Notes: generated by a model from the letters alone, not told the origin. 64,000 nt of DNA from Cryomorphaceae bacterium (GCA_905182525.1 CAJJBV010000001.1:372001-436000); one strand, 5' to 3'; positions 1 through 10,375 are shown, counted from the stretch's first letter. Program-made: numbers and translations.

Positions 1-1941
1 TGAAATAATAAAGAATGGTAAGTTTTCGTTTTCTATTATAGAGTTTTCTAATGCTTTAATATTCAATATTGCGAAATCAATAGTAGAATCATATTCCCAT
101 TCATTTTCAATTAAAGCTATAGATTTATTTTCCCATTTGATAGTTTTAGACTTAAGGGTATCTAAAGAAATAAATTTAGCTCTACTCAAATCATTGTAAC
201 TCCAGTTGTTTTTAATATTAGTATTCATTAGCTTTTTATTACTGAATAAACTTTTTTTAGCTATAAAATAATGCTCGTTTTCAGAAACTAAATCAATTGC
301 TGTATAATTTGGTAAACTATATACAATTATTCTTTTTGATCCAGTTCTATCATAATCTTCTTTAAAATCAATACCAATAATTAGAAATGAAACAAAGAAA
401 ATGAGATAGTATAAGACCTTTTTATGGTACTTAGTATACAATAGAACAAGAATAACTAACATATAAATTAATACTGTTTCAGATTTAGAAATATATAAAT
501 CCTTAGTTGTAGAATAAGGTAGAGACTCTATTAAAAAAAGAAATTTAACTAAAAGTGAAATCAAGAAAGACATAACTTTAGCTAAAAAAAAAGAAATAGA
601 GGGGGTTATACTAAATAAAATAATTAGCAAACCTAGTATCAACAAAACAAATACTGTAGGAATCACCAATAAATTACTTAAAATAAAAAAGTTTGGAAAT
701 TGATGAAAATAATAAATACTTATCGGGAATGTGGCTACTTGAGCAGAAATTGAAACTGACGTAATTGCCCAGGTTTTACTCAATAGTTTACTTTCAAAAA
801 ATAATAAGTTATTAATTAACGGATACATATAAATAATTCCAAATACAGCTAAGAAACTTAACTGAAATCCAACATGAACAATTAAATAGGGGTTGATAAT
901 TAGTAATAAAATAGCTGATGATGCCAAAATATTATAAATATTAGATGACTTACTAAAAATTTCAGCCATTGAAAAAAAAGTCAACATTGTTGTTGCTCTT
1001 AATACAGATGGGGTTAATCCTGTTATAAATGCATAGAACCAGATAGTTAATATTATAATTAATTGTTTTAAAATTTTAAATTTAAATGAAGATTTAAAAA
1101 GATTAAATATTGAAGAAATAATTAAAAAAATAATTCCTACATGAAGACCTGAAACAGCGAGAACATGCATAGATCCAGTTTTAGAAAAAACACCTTTTAC
1201 ATTCTGACTTAACTCATCCTTATAACCAAAAGTAAGAGCAGAAGCAATTGCAAAATCATCTGATTTAAGACCACTATCTACAAGTATTTTCAAACATTTA
1301 TCTCTAATTATTGTAGAAAATCTTTTTATAGTTAATGAGGAGCTTATAAATTTCCAATTATTTTTAACAAAAGCTGAATATTGAATTTGCTTAGAACTTA
1401 AATAGTTTGAGTAATTAAACTGATGTGGATTCTTAGGATTAGATAATTCTTTAAAATTACATTTTACTCTAATTTCATCTCCTGGCATAAGTTTGATTGA
1501 ACTACTATCTTTTGTTAGATAAATTAAAATTTTTCCTTTTAAGTTCTTTTTTAATGAACCTTTAGTTACGGTTAATATTTCACATTTTATCTTAACTAAT
1601 TTTTCTAATATTACTATTGGCTCATATATTCTTAAGTTCGACTCAGTAGCTTTTTTACTCTCCAATATATCTTTAGAATTTCCAATATAATTTAAATACG
1701 AGGAATCATTTTTAAAATCAACTAGAATTATACCCGAAACAACAAATGAAAAAGCAATGAGAAACTCAAATAAAATTTTTTTAACGTAACTTGTATTTTG
1801 AAGAACTTTTTCAAAAAACACTAATAGGAATAAATTGAAAATAATTATTAAGTGAAATTCTTTTTGAAAAACACTAAAGGTTATCTCGCAATAAATACCA
1901 AGAATTAAAAATATTAAAATCTTAAATAGTGGGTGTTTCAA
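1..1941 (-). CDS. comEC: ComEC/Rec2-type DNA uptake channel protein (C-terminus off the edge)
   Basis: Inner-membrane channel that passes single-stranded DNA into the cytoplasm during natural transformation. The frame is open from position 1 to a TTG start at 1939-1941; no upstream ATG fits. About 647 codons are visible: an N-terminal membrane and soluble DUF4131-like part, then the competence domain with the hallmark segment HVLAVSGLHVGI near residue 260, followed by many membrane helices and a soluble tail. No clear metallo-beta-lactamase motif is visible in the part present. It is divergent from the DUF1566 gene, with 29 nt between the two starts. The family call is secure; the exact start is less so because of the TTG. 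Confidence 0.85.
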   Translation of the reverse strand, partial: MKHPLFKILIFLILGIYCEITFSVFQKEFHLIIIFNLFLLVFFEKVLQNTSYVKKILFEFLIAFSFVVSGIILVDFKNDSSYLNYIGNSKDILESKKATESNLRIYEPIVILEKLVKIKCEILTVTKGSLKKNLKGKILIYLTKDSSSIKLMPGDEIRVKCNFKELSNPKNPHQFNYSNYLSSKQIQYSAFVKNNWKFISSSLTIKRFSTIIRDKCLKILVDSGLKSDDFAIASALTFGYKDELSQNVKGVFSKTGSMHVLAVSGLHVGIIFLIISSIFNLFKSSFKFKILKQLIIILTIWFYAFITGLTPSVLRATTMLTFFSMAEIFSKSSNIYNILASSAILLLIINPYLIVHVGFQLSFLAVFGIIYMYPLINNLLFFESKLLSKTWAITSVSISAQVATFPISIYYFHQFPNFFILSNLLVIPTVFVLLILGLLIILFSITPSISFFLAKVMSFLISLLVKFLFLIESLPYSTTKDLYISKSETVLIYMLVILVLLYTKYHKKVLYYLIFFVSFLIIGIDFKEDYDRTGSKRIIVYSLPNYTAIDLVSENEHYFIAKKSLFSNKKLMNTNIKNNWSYNDLSRAKFISLDTLKSKTIKWENKSIALIENEWEYDSTIDFAILNIKALENSIIENENLPFFIIS

Positions 1942-1970
1942 TCTAAAATAGTTATAAAATTATTATAAAA

Positions 1971-2726
1971 ATGAAAAAAATTTTAATACTATTTATTTTT
2001 TTTAAATTAATAAACTCTAATATTAAAGCCCAATCAATTGGCGATTTTTATCAAGGTGGGGTTGTTTTTTATTTAGATTCGTTTGGTGGTGGTTTAATTG
2101 TTGATATTGCCGATCTATCAAATCCAAACCCAGTTGGGGGGACAACTTCACTTGACACTTTATTATCTAGGTGGGGTAATTATTCTAACCATGTTCCAGG
2201 AACTTCTTCACCTTTTTTAGGTTCTGGAGAAACTAATACTCAAAATTTTATAAATTTTTATTCTAATGGAAATTTTGCTGCTCATTTATGTGTTAACTCC
2301 AATAGAGGAGGATATAATGATTGGTTTTTACCTTCTAAGCAGGAGTTGGAAGAAATATTTAGTTATAAAGCTTTAATTGATTCTGTTGCTTTAATTAATG
2401 GAGGACACTTGTTTGATGATTTTGCAACACTATATCCTTATTGGAGTTCTACAGAAACTCCCAGCACAACAGATTACAGAAATGCTTACGCAGTATATCC
2501 AGGCAATTTTTCTGTTTTGAGAGGTAAAATTTTAGAATATAAAGTACGTGCAACACGTTCATTTAGAAGTCCAATAAATAGTATAACAAACATTGAAACT
2601 AATGAAAACAAAAAAGTTATTAAAGTGTTTAATTTATTGGGTCAAGAATCAATTCCAGAACCTAATACTATATTGATATTTTTATACAGCGATGGCTCTG
2701 TAGAGAAAAAAATATCTGTTAAGTAA
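1971..2726 (+). CDS. Exported DUF1566 (Lcl-like) domain protein
   Basis: A 251-residue secreted protein. Residues 1-20 form a Sec signal peptide ending near KAQS. Residues 24-195 carry the DUF1566 pattern: a GGVVFYLD opening, then DWFLPSKQELEEI and YWSST, ending in KVRATRSF. The C-terminal 35 residues (KVFNLLGQE, then IFLYSDGSVEKKI) resemble a worn type IX secretion type A sorting domain, so export to the cell surface is likely but inferred. The biochemical role of DUF1566 is unknown. In-frame TCT AGG at 2166-2171 is read normally here, which matters for the frameshift discussion in the findings. Confidence 0.75.
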   Translation: MKKILILFIFFKLINSNIKAQSIGDFYQGGVVFYLDSFGGGLIVDIADLSNPNPVGGTTSLDTLLSRWGNYSNHVPGTSSPFLGSGETNTQNFINFYSNGNFAAHLCVNSNRGGYNDWFLPSKQELEEIFSYKALIDSVALINGGHLFDDFATLYPYWSSTETPSTTDYRNAYAVYPGNFSVLRGKILEYKVRATRSFRSPINSITNIETNENKKVIKVFNLLGQESIPEPNTILIFLYSDGSVEKKISVK

Positions 2727-2741
2727 AGTTTAAATCAAAAA

Positions 2742-2764
2742 AAAGCTGGTGAGTCACCAGCTTT
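2742..2764. terminator. Bidirectional intrinsic terminator between the DUF1566 gene and dnaK
   Basis: An inverted repeat AAAGCTGG-tgagtca-CCAGCTTT lies between two converging genes. A run of A on its left gives a T-run after the hairpin in the dnaK direction. On the other side it is followed by TTTAAATATAT. Both genes probably end here, with dnaK the better served. Confidence 0.8.
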
Positions 2765-2788
2765 AAATATATATAATAATTAAAAAAA

Positions 2789-4687
2789 TTAAACTTCTTC
2801 AAAATCTACATCAGTAACTTCTTCATCAGATTTACTTTTATTATCAGATTTTGGCTCTTCACCTTTAGCAGCAGATGGATCACCATTAGTTGATTGGTAC
2901 ATATCTTGGCTAGCAGCTTGAAAAGAAGTATTTAATTTTTCCATAGCCGAATCAATAGTGTCTAGATCTTTAGCAGCATGAGCAGTCTTTAGCTCAGCTA
3001 AAGCTTCATCAATAGGTTTCTTCTTTTCTTCAGGAATTTTATCTCCATACTCCTTTAATTGCTTTTCAGTTTGAAAAATTAAACTATCAGCAGCATTTAC
3101 TTTTTCAACTTCCTCTTTCACCTTTTGATCGGCATCAGCGTTAGCTTCAGCTTCTTTTTTCATTTTCTCAATGTCTTCATCTGAAAGTCCAGAAGACGCT
3201 TCAATTCTAATTGATTGTTCTTTGTTGGTAGCTTTATCAATAGCTTTTACCTGAATAAGACCATTAGCATCAATATCGAAAGAAACCTCAACTTGTGGAA
3301 CTCCTCTTGGAGATGGTGGAATTCCATCTAAATGAAATCTTCCAATTGTTTTATTATCGTTGGCCATTGACCTTTCACCTTGAAGAACATGAATTTCAAC
3401 GGATGGCTGATTGTCAGCAGCAGTAGAAAATACTTGAGATTTTTGAGTAGGTATTGTTGTGTTAGAATCAATTAATTTAGTAAAAACGCCTCCCATAGTT
3501 TCAATACCCAAAGAAAGTGGAGTAACATCTAAAAGTAAAACATCTTTAACTTCGCCAGTAAGAACTCCTCCTTGAATTGCTGCTCCCAAAGAAACAACTT
3601 CATCTGGATTAACTCCTTTTGATGGAGATTTACCAAAAAACTTTTCAACGGCTTCTTGAATTGCAGGAATTCTTGTTGAACCACCAACTAAAATAATTTC
3701 ATTAATATCTGATGTAGATAATCCTGCGCTTTTCAAAGCAGATTTACAAGGTTCTATCGTTCTTTTAACTAAATCGTCTATGAGTTGTTCAAATTTTGCT
3801 TTTGTTAAACTTCTAACCAAGTGCTTAGGAATTCCGTCAACAGGCATAATATAAGGTAAGTTAATTTCTGTAGATGCAGAAGAAGAAAGCTCAATTTTTG
3901 CTTTTTCAGCAGCCTCTTTTAACCTTTGTAATGCCATAGGATCTTTCTTAAGATCAATTCCTTCATCTTTTTTAAATTCACTAGATAACCAATCGATAAT
4001 TTTCTGATCAACGTCATCACCACCAAGGTGCGTGTCGCCATCTGTTGAAAGAACTTCAAAAACACCATCTCCTAGTTCTAGTATTGAAACATCATGCGTT
4101 CCACCACCAAAATCGAATACAACTATTTTCATGTCTTTACCAGACTTATCCATTCCGTAAGCTAGAGCTGCAGCGGTTGGTTCATTAATAATTCTTTCTA
4201 CTTTAAGACCAGCAATTTCACCAGCTTCTTTCGTAGCTTGTCTTTGTGCATCATTAAAATATGCAGGAACTGTAATTACAGCACCGGAGACTTCTTGACC
4301 AATAAAATCCTCGGCAGTTTTTTTCATTTTTTGCAAAATCATTGCAGAAATTTCTTGCGGAGAGTATTTTCTATCACCAATACTAACTCTTGGTGTATTA
4401 TTATCTCCTTTAACTACGGTGTAAGGAACTCGTTTAACTTCTTTACTAACTTCATCAAATCTATTACCCATAAATCTTTTAATGGAATAAATAGTATTTT
4501 CAGGATTAGTAATAGCTTGTCTTTTGGCAGGATCTCCAACTTTTCTTTCGCCACCTTCTACAAAAGCAACTACTGATGGAGTTGTTCTTTTACCTTCGCT
4601 ATTTGGAATTACAACTGGTTCGTTACCCTCCATTACACTAACGCAAGAGTTGGTAGTCCCTAAATCAATGCCTATAATTTTTCCCAT
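2789..4687 (-). CDS. dnaK: Chaperone DnaK (Hsp70)
   Basis: ATP-dependent Hsp70 chaperone that binds exposed hydrophobic peptides and cooperates with DnaJ and GrpE. It has 632 residues, full length for the family. The nucleotide-binding domain opens with [11 protein letters not shown] (residues 5-15), followed by [12 protein letters not shown] near 193 and VGGSTRIP near 338. The substrate domain contains [17 protein letters not shown], and the protein ends in the DVDFEEV tail typical of bacterial DnaK. dnaJ and grpE are not adjacent. A sigma-54-like element lies just upstream and a hairpin terminator lies downstream. Longer open frames on the opposite strand inside it are shadows. Confidence 0.98.
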   Translation of the reverse strand: MGKIIGIDLGTTNSCVSVMEGNEPVVIPNSEGKRTTPSVVAFVEGGERKVGDPAKRQAITNPENTIYSIKRFMGNRFDEVSKEVKRVPYTVVKGDNNTPRVSIGDRKYSPQEISAMILQKMKKTAEDFIGQEVSGAVITVPAYFNDAQRQATKEAGEIAGLKVERIINEPTAAALAYGMDKSGKDMKIVVFDFGGGTHDVSILELGDGVFEVLSTDGDTHLGGDDVDQKIIDWLSSEFKKDEGIDLKKDPMALQRLKEAAEKAKIELSSSASTEINLPYIMPVDGIPKHLVRSLTKAKFEQLIDDLVKRTIEPCKSALKSAGLSTSDINEIILVGGSTRIPAIQEAVEKFFGKSPSKGVNPDEVVSLGAAIQGGVLTGEVKDVLLLDVTPLSLGIETMGGVFTKLIDSNTTIPTQKSQVFSTAADNQPSVEIHVLQGERSMANDNKTIGRFHLDGIPPSPRGVPQVEVSFDIDANGLIQVKAIDKATNKEQSIRIEASSGLSDEDIEKMKKEAEANADADQKVKEEVEKVNAADSLIFQTEKQLKEYGDKIPEEKKKPIDEALAELKTAHAAKDLDTIDSAMEKLNTSFQAASQDMYQSTNGDPSAAKGEEPKSDNKSKSDEEVTDVDFEEV

Positions 4688-4714
4688 TTTATTGTATTTA
4701 ATTTATTGAATTAT

Positions 4715-4730
4715 TACAAAGTATATGCCA
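4715..4730 (-). promoter_or_regulatory. Candidate sigma-54-like (-24/-12) promoter of dnaK
   Basis: Read on the minus strand, TGGCATATACTTTGTA keeps the GG-N10-G spacing of the RpoN consensus TGGCAC-N5-TTGCA, with GT in place of GC at -12. It would place the transcript start about 17 nt before the dnaK ATG. A second element of the same shape, TGGCAGTTTGTTTGTC, lies upstream at 4785-4800. No CIRCE element and no good TAnnTTTG box were seen. This rests on pattern matching only. Confidence 0.35.
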
Positions 4731-4811
4731 TCAATAATTTAAATGTGATTTTAATGCTTTTGGCAGAAATGAATCTAAATTGCTGACAAACAAACTGCCA
4801 TAAAGACAGTT

Positions 4812-6285
4812 TTAGTTGCTTTTTCTCCAACTGTTAGAGTTAGAAGGAAGAAAATAATCTTGAATTTTATCTGTTTTATTTATATGATAAATTGCAGCTA
4901 AACCAGCTTCATTATTATCAAATGAGGTATTATTTTTAAAGTCTTCTAAGTATAAACTCACAAAACTTGTATCAAAATTTCCTGATTTAAAATCAGAATG
5001 ATTTAAAGCGTAATAACAAAAAGGAAGTGTTGTTTTAACTCCATAAATAGTGTACTGTTCAATAGCCTTAATCATTTTTTCAATAGCCTCTTCCCTATTT
5101 TTACCATGAACTATTAATTTTGATATCATAGGGTCATAATATATAGAAACTTCAGACCCTACATGGGTACAGTCATCAACTCTGATGCCTTTTCCTAGAG
5201 GGAATTTCATACAACTCTATTACTCCAGTATCAGGCAAAAAATTATTGAATGGATCTTCAGCACAAACTCTAATTTCAATAGAATGACCATTAATTTTTA
5301 GATCTTTTTGAGAAATTCTTAAAGGATTTCCTTTAGCAATATTAATTTGTTCTTCTACTAAATCCAGACCTGTTATCATTTCAGTAACAGGATGTTCAAC
5401 CTGAAGACGAGTATTCATTTCTAAAAAATAAAAAGCATTGTTTTCAAAAATAAATTCAACAGTACCTGCCCCGTGGTAATTACAAGATCTTGCTACATTA
5501 CAAGCAGCTTCACCCATTTTATTTCTTAATTCATTAGAGATTAAAGAAGATGGTGCTTCTTCAATTACCTTTTGATGTCTTCTTTGAATAGAACAATCTC
5601 TTTCAAAAAGATGAATTACCTCTCCATACTGATCTGCCAAAATTTGAATTTCTATGTGTCTAGGTTTAGTGAGATATTTTTCTATGAAAACTGCACCATT
5701 TCCAAATGAATTTTTAGCCTCACTAACTGCTCTTTGCATTTGCTCTTTAAATTCATCTTTCTTATGAACAATTCTCATTCCTTTACCGCCTCCACCAGCA
5801 GATGCCTTAATTAATACTGGGAATCCAATTTTTTCTGCAGCATTCATTGCTAGGTTAACGTCTTTTATCTCCTCGTCTAAACCCGGTACTAAAGGAATGT
5901 CAAATTTTGAAACTGTTTTTTTAGCAGATAATTTATCTCCCATAACTTCAATAGACTTAGCAGATGGTCCGATGAAAATTATTCCGGCTTTAATAACTTT
6001 AGAAGCAAAAGCAGCATTCTCAGATAAAAATCCATACCCAGGATGAATAGCATCAACATTAATTTCAACAGCTTTTTGAATAATAAAATCTTGATTTAAA
6101 TAACTCAATTTGGAAGGAGCTGGACCAATTAAAATTTTTTCATCCGCATAACTTACAAACAGGGAATCTTTGTCAACTTCTGAAAATATAGCAACAGTTT
6201 TGATTTTTAACCTTTTACAAGTTCTCATCACTCTAAGTGCTATTTCCCCTCTATTTGCAACAAGTATTTTTTTAATCTCTGCCAT
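4812..6285 (-). CDS. accC: Biotin carboxylase subunit of acetyl/propionyl-CoA carboxylase, frame broken once
   Basis: ATP-dependent carboxylation of the biotin carrier, the first half-reaction of acyl-CoA carboxylase. The N-terminal 369 codons (from 6285) include [22 protein letters not shown] (the ATP-grasp glycine loop), FIEKYL and [14 protein letters not shown]. The frame is lost at 5196-5199, where CCC TCTA GGA carries one base too many. The remaining 132 codons continue the family exactly ([21 protein letters not shown]). Together they give the usual length of about 490 residues. Its start overlaps the folD stop by 14 nt, so ffh, folD and accC form an operon. No biotin carrier or carboxyltransferase gene is adjacent; accD lies at 27-28 kb. 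Confidence 0.88.
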
Positions 6286-7148
6286 TACAAGCCAAATATG
6301 TATTCATTAATAATGATGCAATTGTCATAGGACCTACTCCACCTGGAACTGGACTAATAAAAGAACAAACTGAAGAAACTTCATCAAATTTTACATCCCC
6401 AATTAAACGAAACCCATTTTTTTTAGAGTCATCTTCAATTCTATGAATACCAACATCAATTACTACAGCATTAGGCTTCACCATATCTAGAAGTGACAAA
6501 CTCTGGTATTCCAATTGCAGCAATTAAAATATCTGCTTTTAAACAAATATCTTTTAAATTTTGAGTTTTACTATGAGCTAAAGTAACTGTAGAATTACCT
6601 GGGTTACTCTTTCTAGACATTAAAATGCTCATTGGAGTACCAACAATACTACTTCTACCTATAACAACAGTATTTTTACCTTCAGTCTCAATGTTATATC
6701 TTTTCAATAATTCCATTATTCCATTTGGAGTCGCTGGTAAAAAAGTCGGTAATCCTAAAGTCATTTTTCCAACATTTTCAGGGTGAAAACCATCTACATC
6801 TTTTCTAGGATTTATAGCTAAAGTTATTTTATTATCGTCAATATGTTTTGGCAAAGGGAGCTGGACAATAAAACCATCAATTGAATTATCTCTATTTAAT
6901 GTGTCTATCAATTTTAAAAGTTCTGATTGACTTACATCTGCATTTAATTTATGAAGCGTAGATTTAAAGCCTATTTTCTCACAAGCTTTAACTTTAGCGT
7001 TAACATAGGTTCTACTTGCACCATCTTCACCAACAAGAATAGCTGCCAAATGCGGGGGAGTTTCCCCTTTTTTAACAAGTTTTTTAACTTTAGCACCCAA
7101 TTCATTTTGAATTTCTAAAGATGTTTTTTTTCCGTCTAATAATTCCAT
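6272..7148 (-). CDS. folD: Bifunctional methylene-THF dehydrogenase/cyclohydrolase FolD, frame broken once
   Basis: Interconverts 5,10-methylene-, methenyl- and 10-formyl-tetrahydrofolate using NADP. The first 225 codons contain the substrate-site stretch [13 protein letters not shown], then [17 protein letters not shown] and [12 protein letters not shown]. The frame slips at 6488-6491 (ACT TCTA GAT, one extra base). The other frame then continues with [13 protein letters not shown] and [10 protein letters not shown], the conserved C-terminal NADP-site motifs. The reconstructed protein is about 290 residues, normal for FolD. It starts 4 nt after the ffh stop and overlaps accC at its end. Confidence 0.92.
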
Positions 7149-7151
7149 AGT

Positions 7152-8498
7152 TTACATTGGCATTTTTCCGCCCATTTTCTTAAACTGTTTCATCATATTC
7201 ATCATGTTTTGTTTATTACTCATGAGTTTCATCATTTTTTTAGTTTGATTAAATTGTTTCATTAGTTTATTGACTTCATTTATCTCATTTCCACTTCCAA
7301 GTGCAATTCTTTTTTTTCTTTGCATATTAATGCTATCAGGAAATTCTCTTTCTTTTGGAGTCATGGAATCAATCATTGCTAAAATAGGTAAAAAGGAATT
7401 TTCATCAACTTCATTTCCGTTCATAGCTTTCTTCATTCCAGGAATCATACTTGCTATGTCTTTTACCCCACCCATTTTTTTAATTTGTCCTATTTGATCT
7501 CTAAAATCATTAAAATCAAATTTGTTTTTCTTGATTTTCCTGTGGAGTTTTTTAGCTGATTCTTCGTCAAATTGTTCTTGTGCTCTCTCAACAAGAGAAA
7601 CAACATCGCCCATTCCGAGAATTCTATCTGCCATTCTATCTGGGTGAAATACATCTAATGCATCCATTTTCTCACCAGTTCCAATAAACTTAATTGGCTT
7701 ATTTACAATTGATTTAATGGACAAAGCAGCTCCACCTCTAGTATCACCATCAAGTTTAGTTAAAACAACTCCATCAAAATCTACTTTTTCATTAAAAGCC
7801 TTAGCAGTATTTACAGCATCTTGGCCAGTCATAGAATCCACAACGAATAAAGTTTCTGTTGGCTTAATAATATCTTTTAAGTCAGCAATTTCTTTCATCA
7901 TAACATCATCAACAGCCAATCTACCAGCAGTATCAATAATTACTAAATTAAAACCATTGTCTTTAGCGAATTTAACACCAGCCTTAGCAATATTTAAAGG
8001 GTTTTTTTCTTCTTTATCAGAAAATACTTCGACACCAATTCCTTCACCAACTATATGCAATTGATCAATAGCTGCAGGTCTGTAAACATCACAAGCTACC
8101 AATAATGGTTTTTTATTTTTTTTATTTTTTAAATAATTAGCTAATTTTCCAGAAAAAGTTGTTTTTCCAGAACCCTGTAATCCAGACATTAAAATAATAC
8201 ATGGACTTCCACTAAGATTAATCTCGGACTTTTCGCTACCCATTAGCTCAGTTAATTCTTCCTGAGTAATTTTCACCAAGAGTTGGCCGGGAGAAATGCT
8301 ATTTAAAACATTCTGACCTAAAGCTTTTTCCTTTATTCTTGATGAAAAAGCTTTTGCAGTATTAAAACTTACATCTGCTTCCAATAAAGCTCTTCTAACT
8401 TCTTTTAAAGTTTCAGCAACATTTATTTCTGTAATCTGACCGTGTCCCTTAAGAACTTTAAAGGCTCTATCGAATCTTTCTGTTAAATTTTCAAACAT
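7152..8498 (-). CDS. ffh: Signal recognition particle GTPase Ffh (SRP54)
   Basis: Binds signal sequences of nascent membrane proteins together with 4.5S RNA and delivers ribosomes to FtsY. It has 448 residues, full length. An N-terminal four-helix N domain is followed by the G domain with MSGLQGSGKTT (about residue 105), VACDVYRPAA, DTAGR and TKLDGDTRGGAA. The methionine-rich M domain begins near 330 and ends in MMKQFKKMGGKMPM. A TATATTTG box at 8518-8525 lies about 20 nt upstream. It is the first gene of the ffh-folD-accC operon. Confidence 0.97.
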   Translation of the reverse strand: MFENLTERFDRAFKVLKGHGQITEINVAETLKEVRRALLEADVSFNTAKAFSSRIKEKALGQNVLNSISPGQLLVKITQEELTELMGSEKSEINLSGSPCIILMSGLQGSGKTTFSGKLANYLKNKKNKKPLLVACDVYRPAAIDQLHIVGEGIGVEVFSDKEEKNPLNIAKAGVKFAKDNGFNLVIIDTAGRLAVDDVMMKEIADLKDIIKPTETLFVVDSMTGQDAVNTAKAFNEKVDFDGVVLTKLDGDTRGGAALSIKSIVNKPIKFIGTGEKMDALDVFHPDRMADRILGMGDVVSLVERAQEQFDEESAKKLHRKIKKNKFDFNDFRDQIGQIKKMGGVKDIASMIPGMKKAMNGNEVDENSFLPILAMIDSMTPKEREFPDSINMQRKKRIALGSGNEINEVNKLMKQFNQTKKMMKLMSNKQNMMNMMKQFKKMGGKMPM

Positions 8499-8517
8499 TA
8501 TTTATAATTTCAGAAAA

Positions 8518-8525
8518 CAAATATA
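8518..8525 (-). promoter_or_regulatory. -7 box TAnnTTTG of the ffh operon
   Basis: TATATTTG on the minus strand, 19 nt before the ffh ATG, fits the Bacteroidota -7 consensus. No good TTTG was found 19-21 nt further upstream, so only half of the promoter is supported. Confidence 0.45.
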
Positions 8526-8577
8526 AAAATCAATATTTGTATTGAATATTTTTTTCAATGTATTCTTAAAATAAATT

Positions 8578-9552
8578 ATGGTAAGTATAATAATCCCTTA
8601 TAAAAATCCAAATCCTTTTTTTAAAGAATGTTTAAATTCTATAATTAATCAAACTTACAAGAATATTCAAATAATTTTAGTTAATGATCACTCAACAGAT
8701 GATTCGGAAAAAACAGCAATTAATTATCAAAAATCAGATTCTAGAATAGAGACAATTAAAAATAATGGAAATGGCATAATTGATGCTTTAAATACTGGTG
8801 TAAAAGTTGCAAATGGAAAATTTATTACCCGTATGGATTCCGATGATATAATGATGGATAATAAAATTACCGAATTAAGAACTTTGTTACTAATTTCTGG
8901 AAGACAACATATTTCATTGGGATGTGTCAAATATTTTGCAAGTGATAAAAAATTGGGACAAGGCTATATTAATTACGCTAAATGGTTAAATGAATTGACT
9001 ACTAACTCTAAAAATTATTCTGAAATTTATAAAGAATGTACAGTGCCATCTTCAAACTGGATGATGTTCCGTAAGGACTTTAATAAAATTAATGGTTTTT
9101 CAAATTTAAATTATCCTGAAGATTACGATTTTGCATTTAGAGTTTTATACAAAAAAATAAAAATTATAAATACTAAAAAAATTACCCACCTATGGCGAGA
9201 TCATCCTAAAAGAACTTCTAGAAATAGTGAACATTATAAATATGAAAACTTTATTCCTATTAAAATTAAAAACCTTCTTCTTAATGAATTAAAAAACAAG
9301 GAAGAATTAATATTATGGGGTGCGGGATCAAAAGGAAAAAGTATTGCTAAAGAATTAATAAATCAAAATTGTAAATTTAAATGGATAAGTAACAACATAA
9401 AAAAAATTGGTCATGAGATTTATGGAATTATAATTGAACCACTTAATATATTAGATTCAAAAAAAAATAAGTTGGTAATTAGTGCAATCAGCAGTAAAAA
9501 TTTTAAATATCTGGAAAGTTCTAAAATAAACAGAATTGTAAATTTTTATTAA
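8578..9552 (+). CDS. Family 2 glycosyltransferase with a C-terminal extension
   Basis: Inverting glycosyltransferase of the GT-A fold, likely acting on surface polysaccharide or lipid-linked sugars; donor and acceptor are unknown. Residues 1-110 hold the nucleotide-sugar site (MVSIIIPYKN, LVNDHSTDDSE) and the metal-binding acidic motif MDSDD near residue 85. NYPEDYDFAFRV near 180 matches the acceptor and catalytic-base region. After residue 240 there is a separate domain starting LILWGAGSKGKSIAKEL, a Rossmann-like nucleotide-binding motif seen in some GT2 proteins. It is divergent from ffh and appears to be transcribed alone. Confidence 0.82.
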   Translation: MVSIIIPYKNPNPFFKECLNSIINQTYKNIQIILVNDHSTDDSEKTAINYQKSDSRIETIKNNGNGIIDALNTGVKVANGKFITRMDSDDIMMDNKITELRTLLLISGRQHISLGCVKYFASDKKLGQGYINYAKWLNELTTNSKNYSEIYKECTVPSSNWMMFRKDFNKINGFSNLNYPEDYDFAFRVLYKKIKIINTKKITHLWRDHPKRTSRNSEHYKYENFIPIKIKNLLLNELKNKEELILWGAGSKGKSIAKELINQNCKFKWISNNIKKIGHEIYGIIIEPLNILDSKKNKLVISAISSKNFKYLESSKINRIVNFY

Positions 9553-9656
9553 AGAATTACTTTTATATTCACTCTAGGAAAATTTATGATTTAAGTAGAT
9601 TATTAAATTAAAAAATAGTTTCAATAATTATATCTTAAAAAAAATCAATTTTAACT

Positions 9657-10293
9657 GTGATGATCAAAATAATAACAATTCTTATAATTATATTTCCTTT
9701 AAATTTATTTTCTCAGGGTTTTGAAGGTTTAATCACATTCAATATCTCACATTCTAATATAGACTCTTCTAAAAAAGAATTTGATATTATGCCATCAAAA
9801 CTAGATTTTTATATTTCTGGGGAATTAGCAAGAGTTGACCAATTCACAAAAATTGGAATACAAACTACAATAATTGATACGCTTTCAAAAAAACATATTT
9901 TACTTATAAATTTGATGGAGAAAAAGTTTGGAATAATTTTAACAAATTTAGAGGACTCTAACGAAATAGAGAAAATAAGATACACTAATGAAATAGCTGC
10001 TTTTTCTAACCATAGAATGTAAAAAAGCAATCATAAATAATCTTAATTTATCAAACAATAGAACGTCCATTTCTACTGTTTACTACACTAACGAAATTAG
10101 TAATTCCTACAATGTAAACTTTAAAGGATTAAATGGTTTCCCTCTTAACTACGAAATTGTTTCAGAAAATATCATTTCAACTTATACCATAGTAGATTGT
10201 GTAAATAAGAAAATTGATCCGAAATTATTTGAAATAGATAAAAACACTTTGATATACACTATGGAAGACTTTAAAGCTTTAATGCATCAATAA
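9657..10293 (+). CDS. Exported protein of unknown function (DUF4412/GLPGLI-like), frame broken once
   Basis: A small secreted protein with a signal peptide at residues 1-19 (ending FSQG). The opening GFEGLITFNIS and the later GLNGFPLNYEI resemble the GLPGLI/DUF4412 group of Bacteroidota periplasmic proteins, whose function is unknown. The first frame ends at 10022. Removing one base at the TCT A site (10005-10008) joins it to a second open frame starting ECKKAIINN and running to a TAA at 10291-10293, giving about 211 residues. The join is supported because family members have a conserved 'CKKA' at this point. The gene precedes ftsK by 82 nt. Confidence 0.6.
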
Positions 10294-10375
10294 TTCCTAA
10301 CAAACCTACGTTGAGAACACCCTGAGGATTTAAAAAATAAATATTTAGTTTCAACTACATTTACTTGTATAAAGA

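Noticed and set aside
2166-2171. TCTA as a general four-base codon in this organism
   Set aside because: TCT AGG is read as two normal codons in the DUF1566 gene here, and TCT followed by A is also read normally in dnaA and inside the TonB receptor. A universal quadruplet rule does not hold.
4238-4709. Open frames on the plus strand inside dnaK
   Set aside because: They are antisense shadows of a full-length, unambiguous DnaK and have no family features.
4688-4811. CIRCE element for heat-shock control of dnaK
   Set aside because: No TTAGCACTC-type inverted repeat is present.
8530-8550. Small inverted repeat TCAATA-TTTG-TATTGA between ffh and the glycosyltransferase gene
   Set aside because: Only 6 bp in a very AT-rich gap; expected by chance and not placed over a recognisable promoter.
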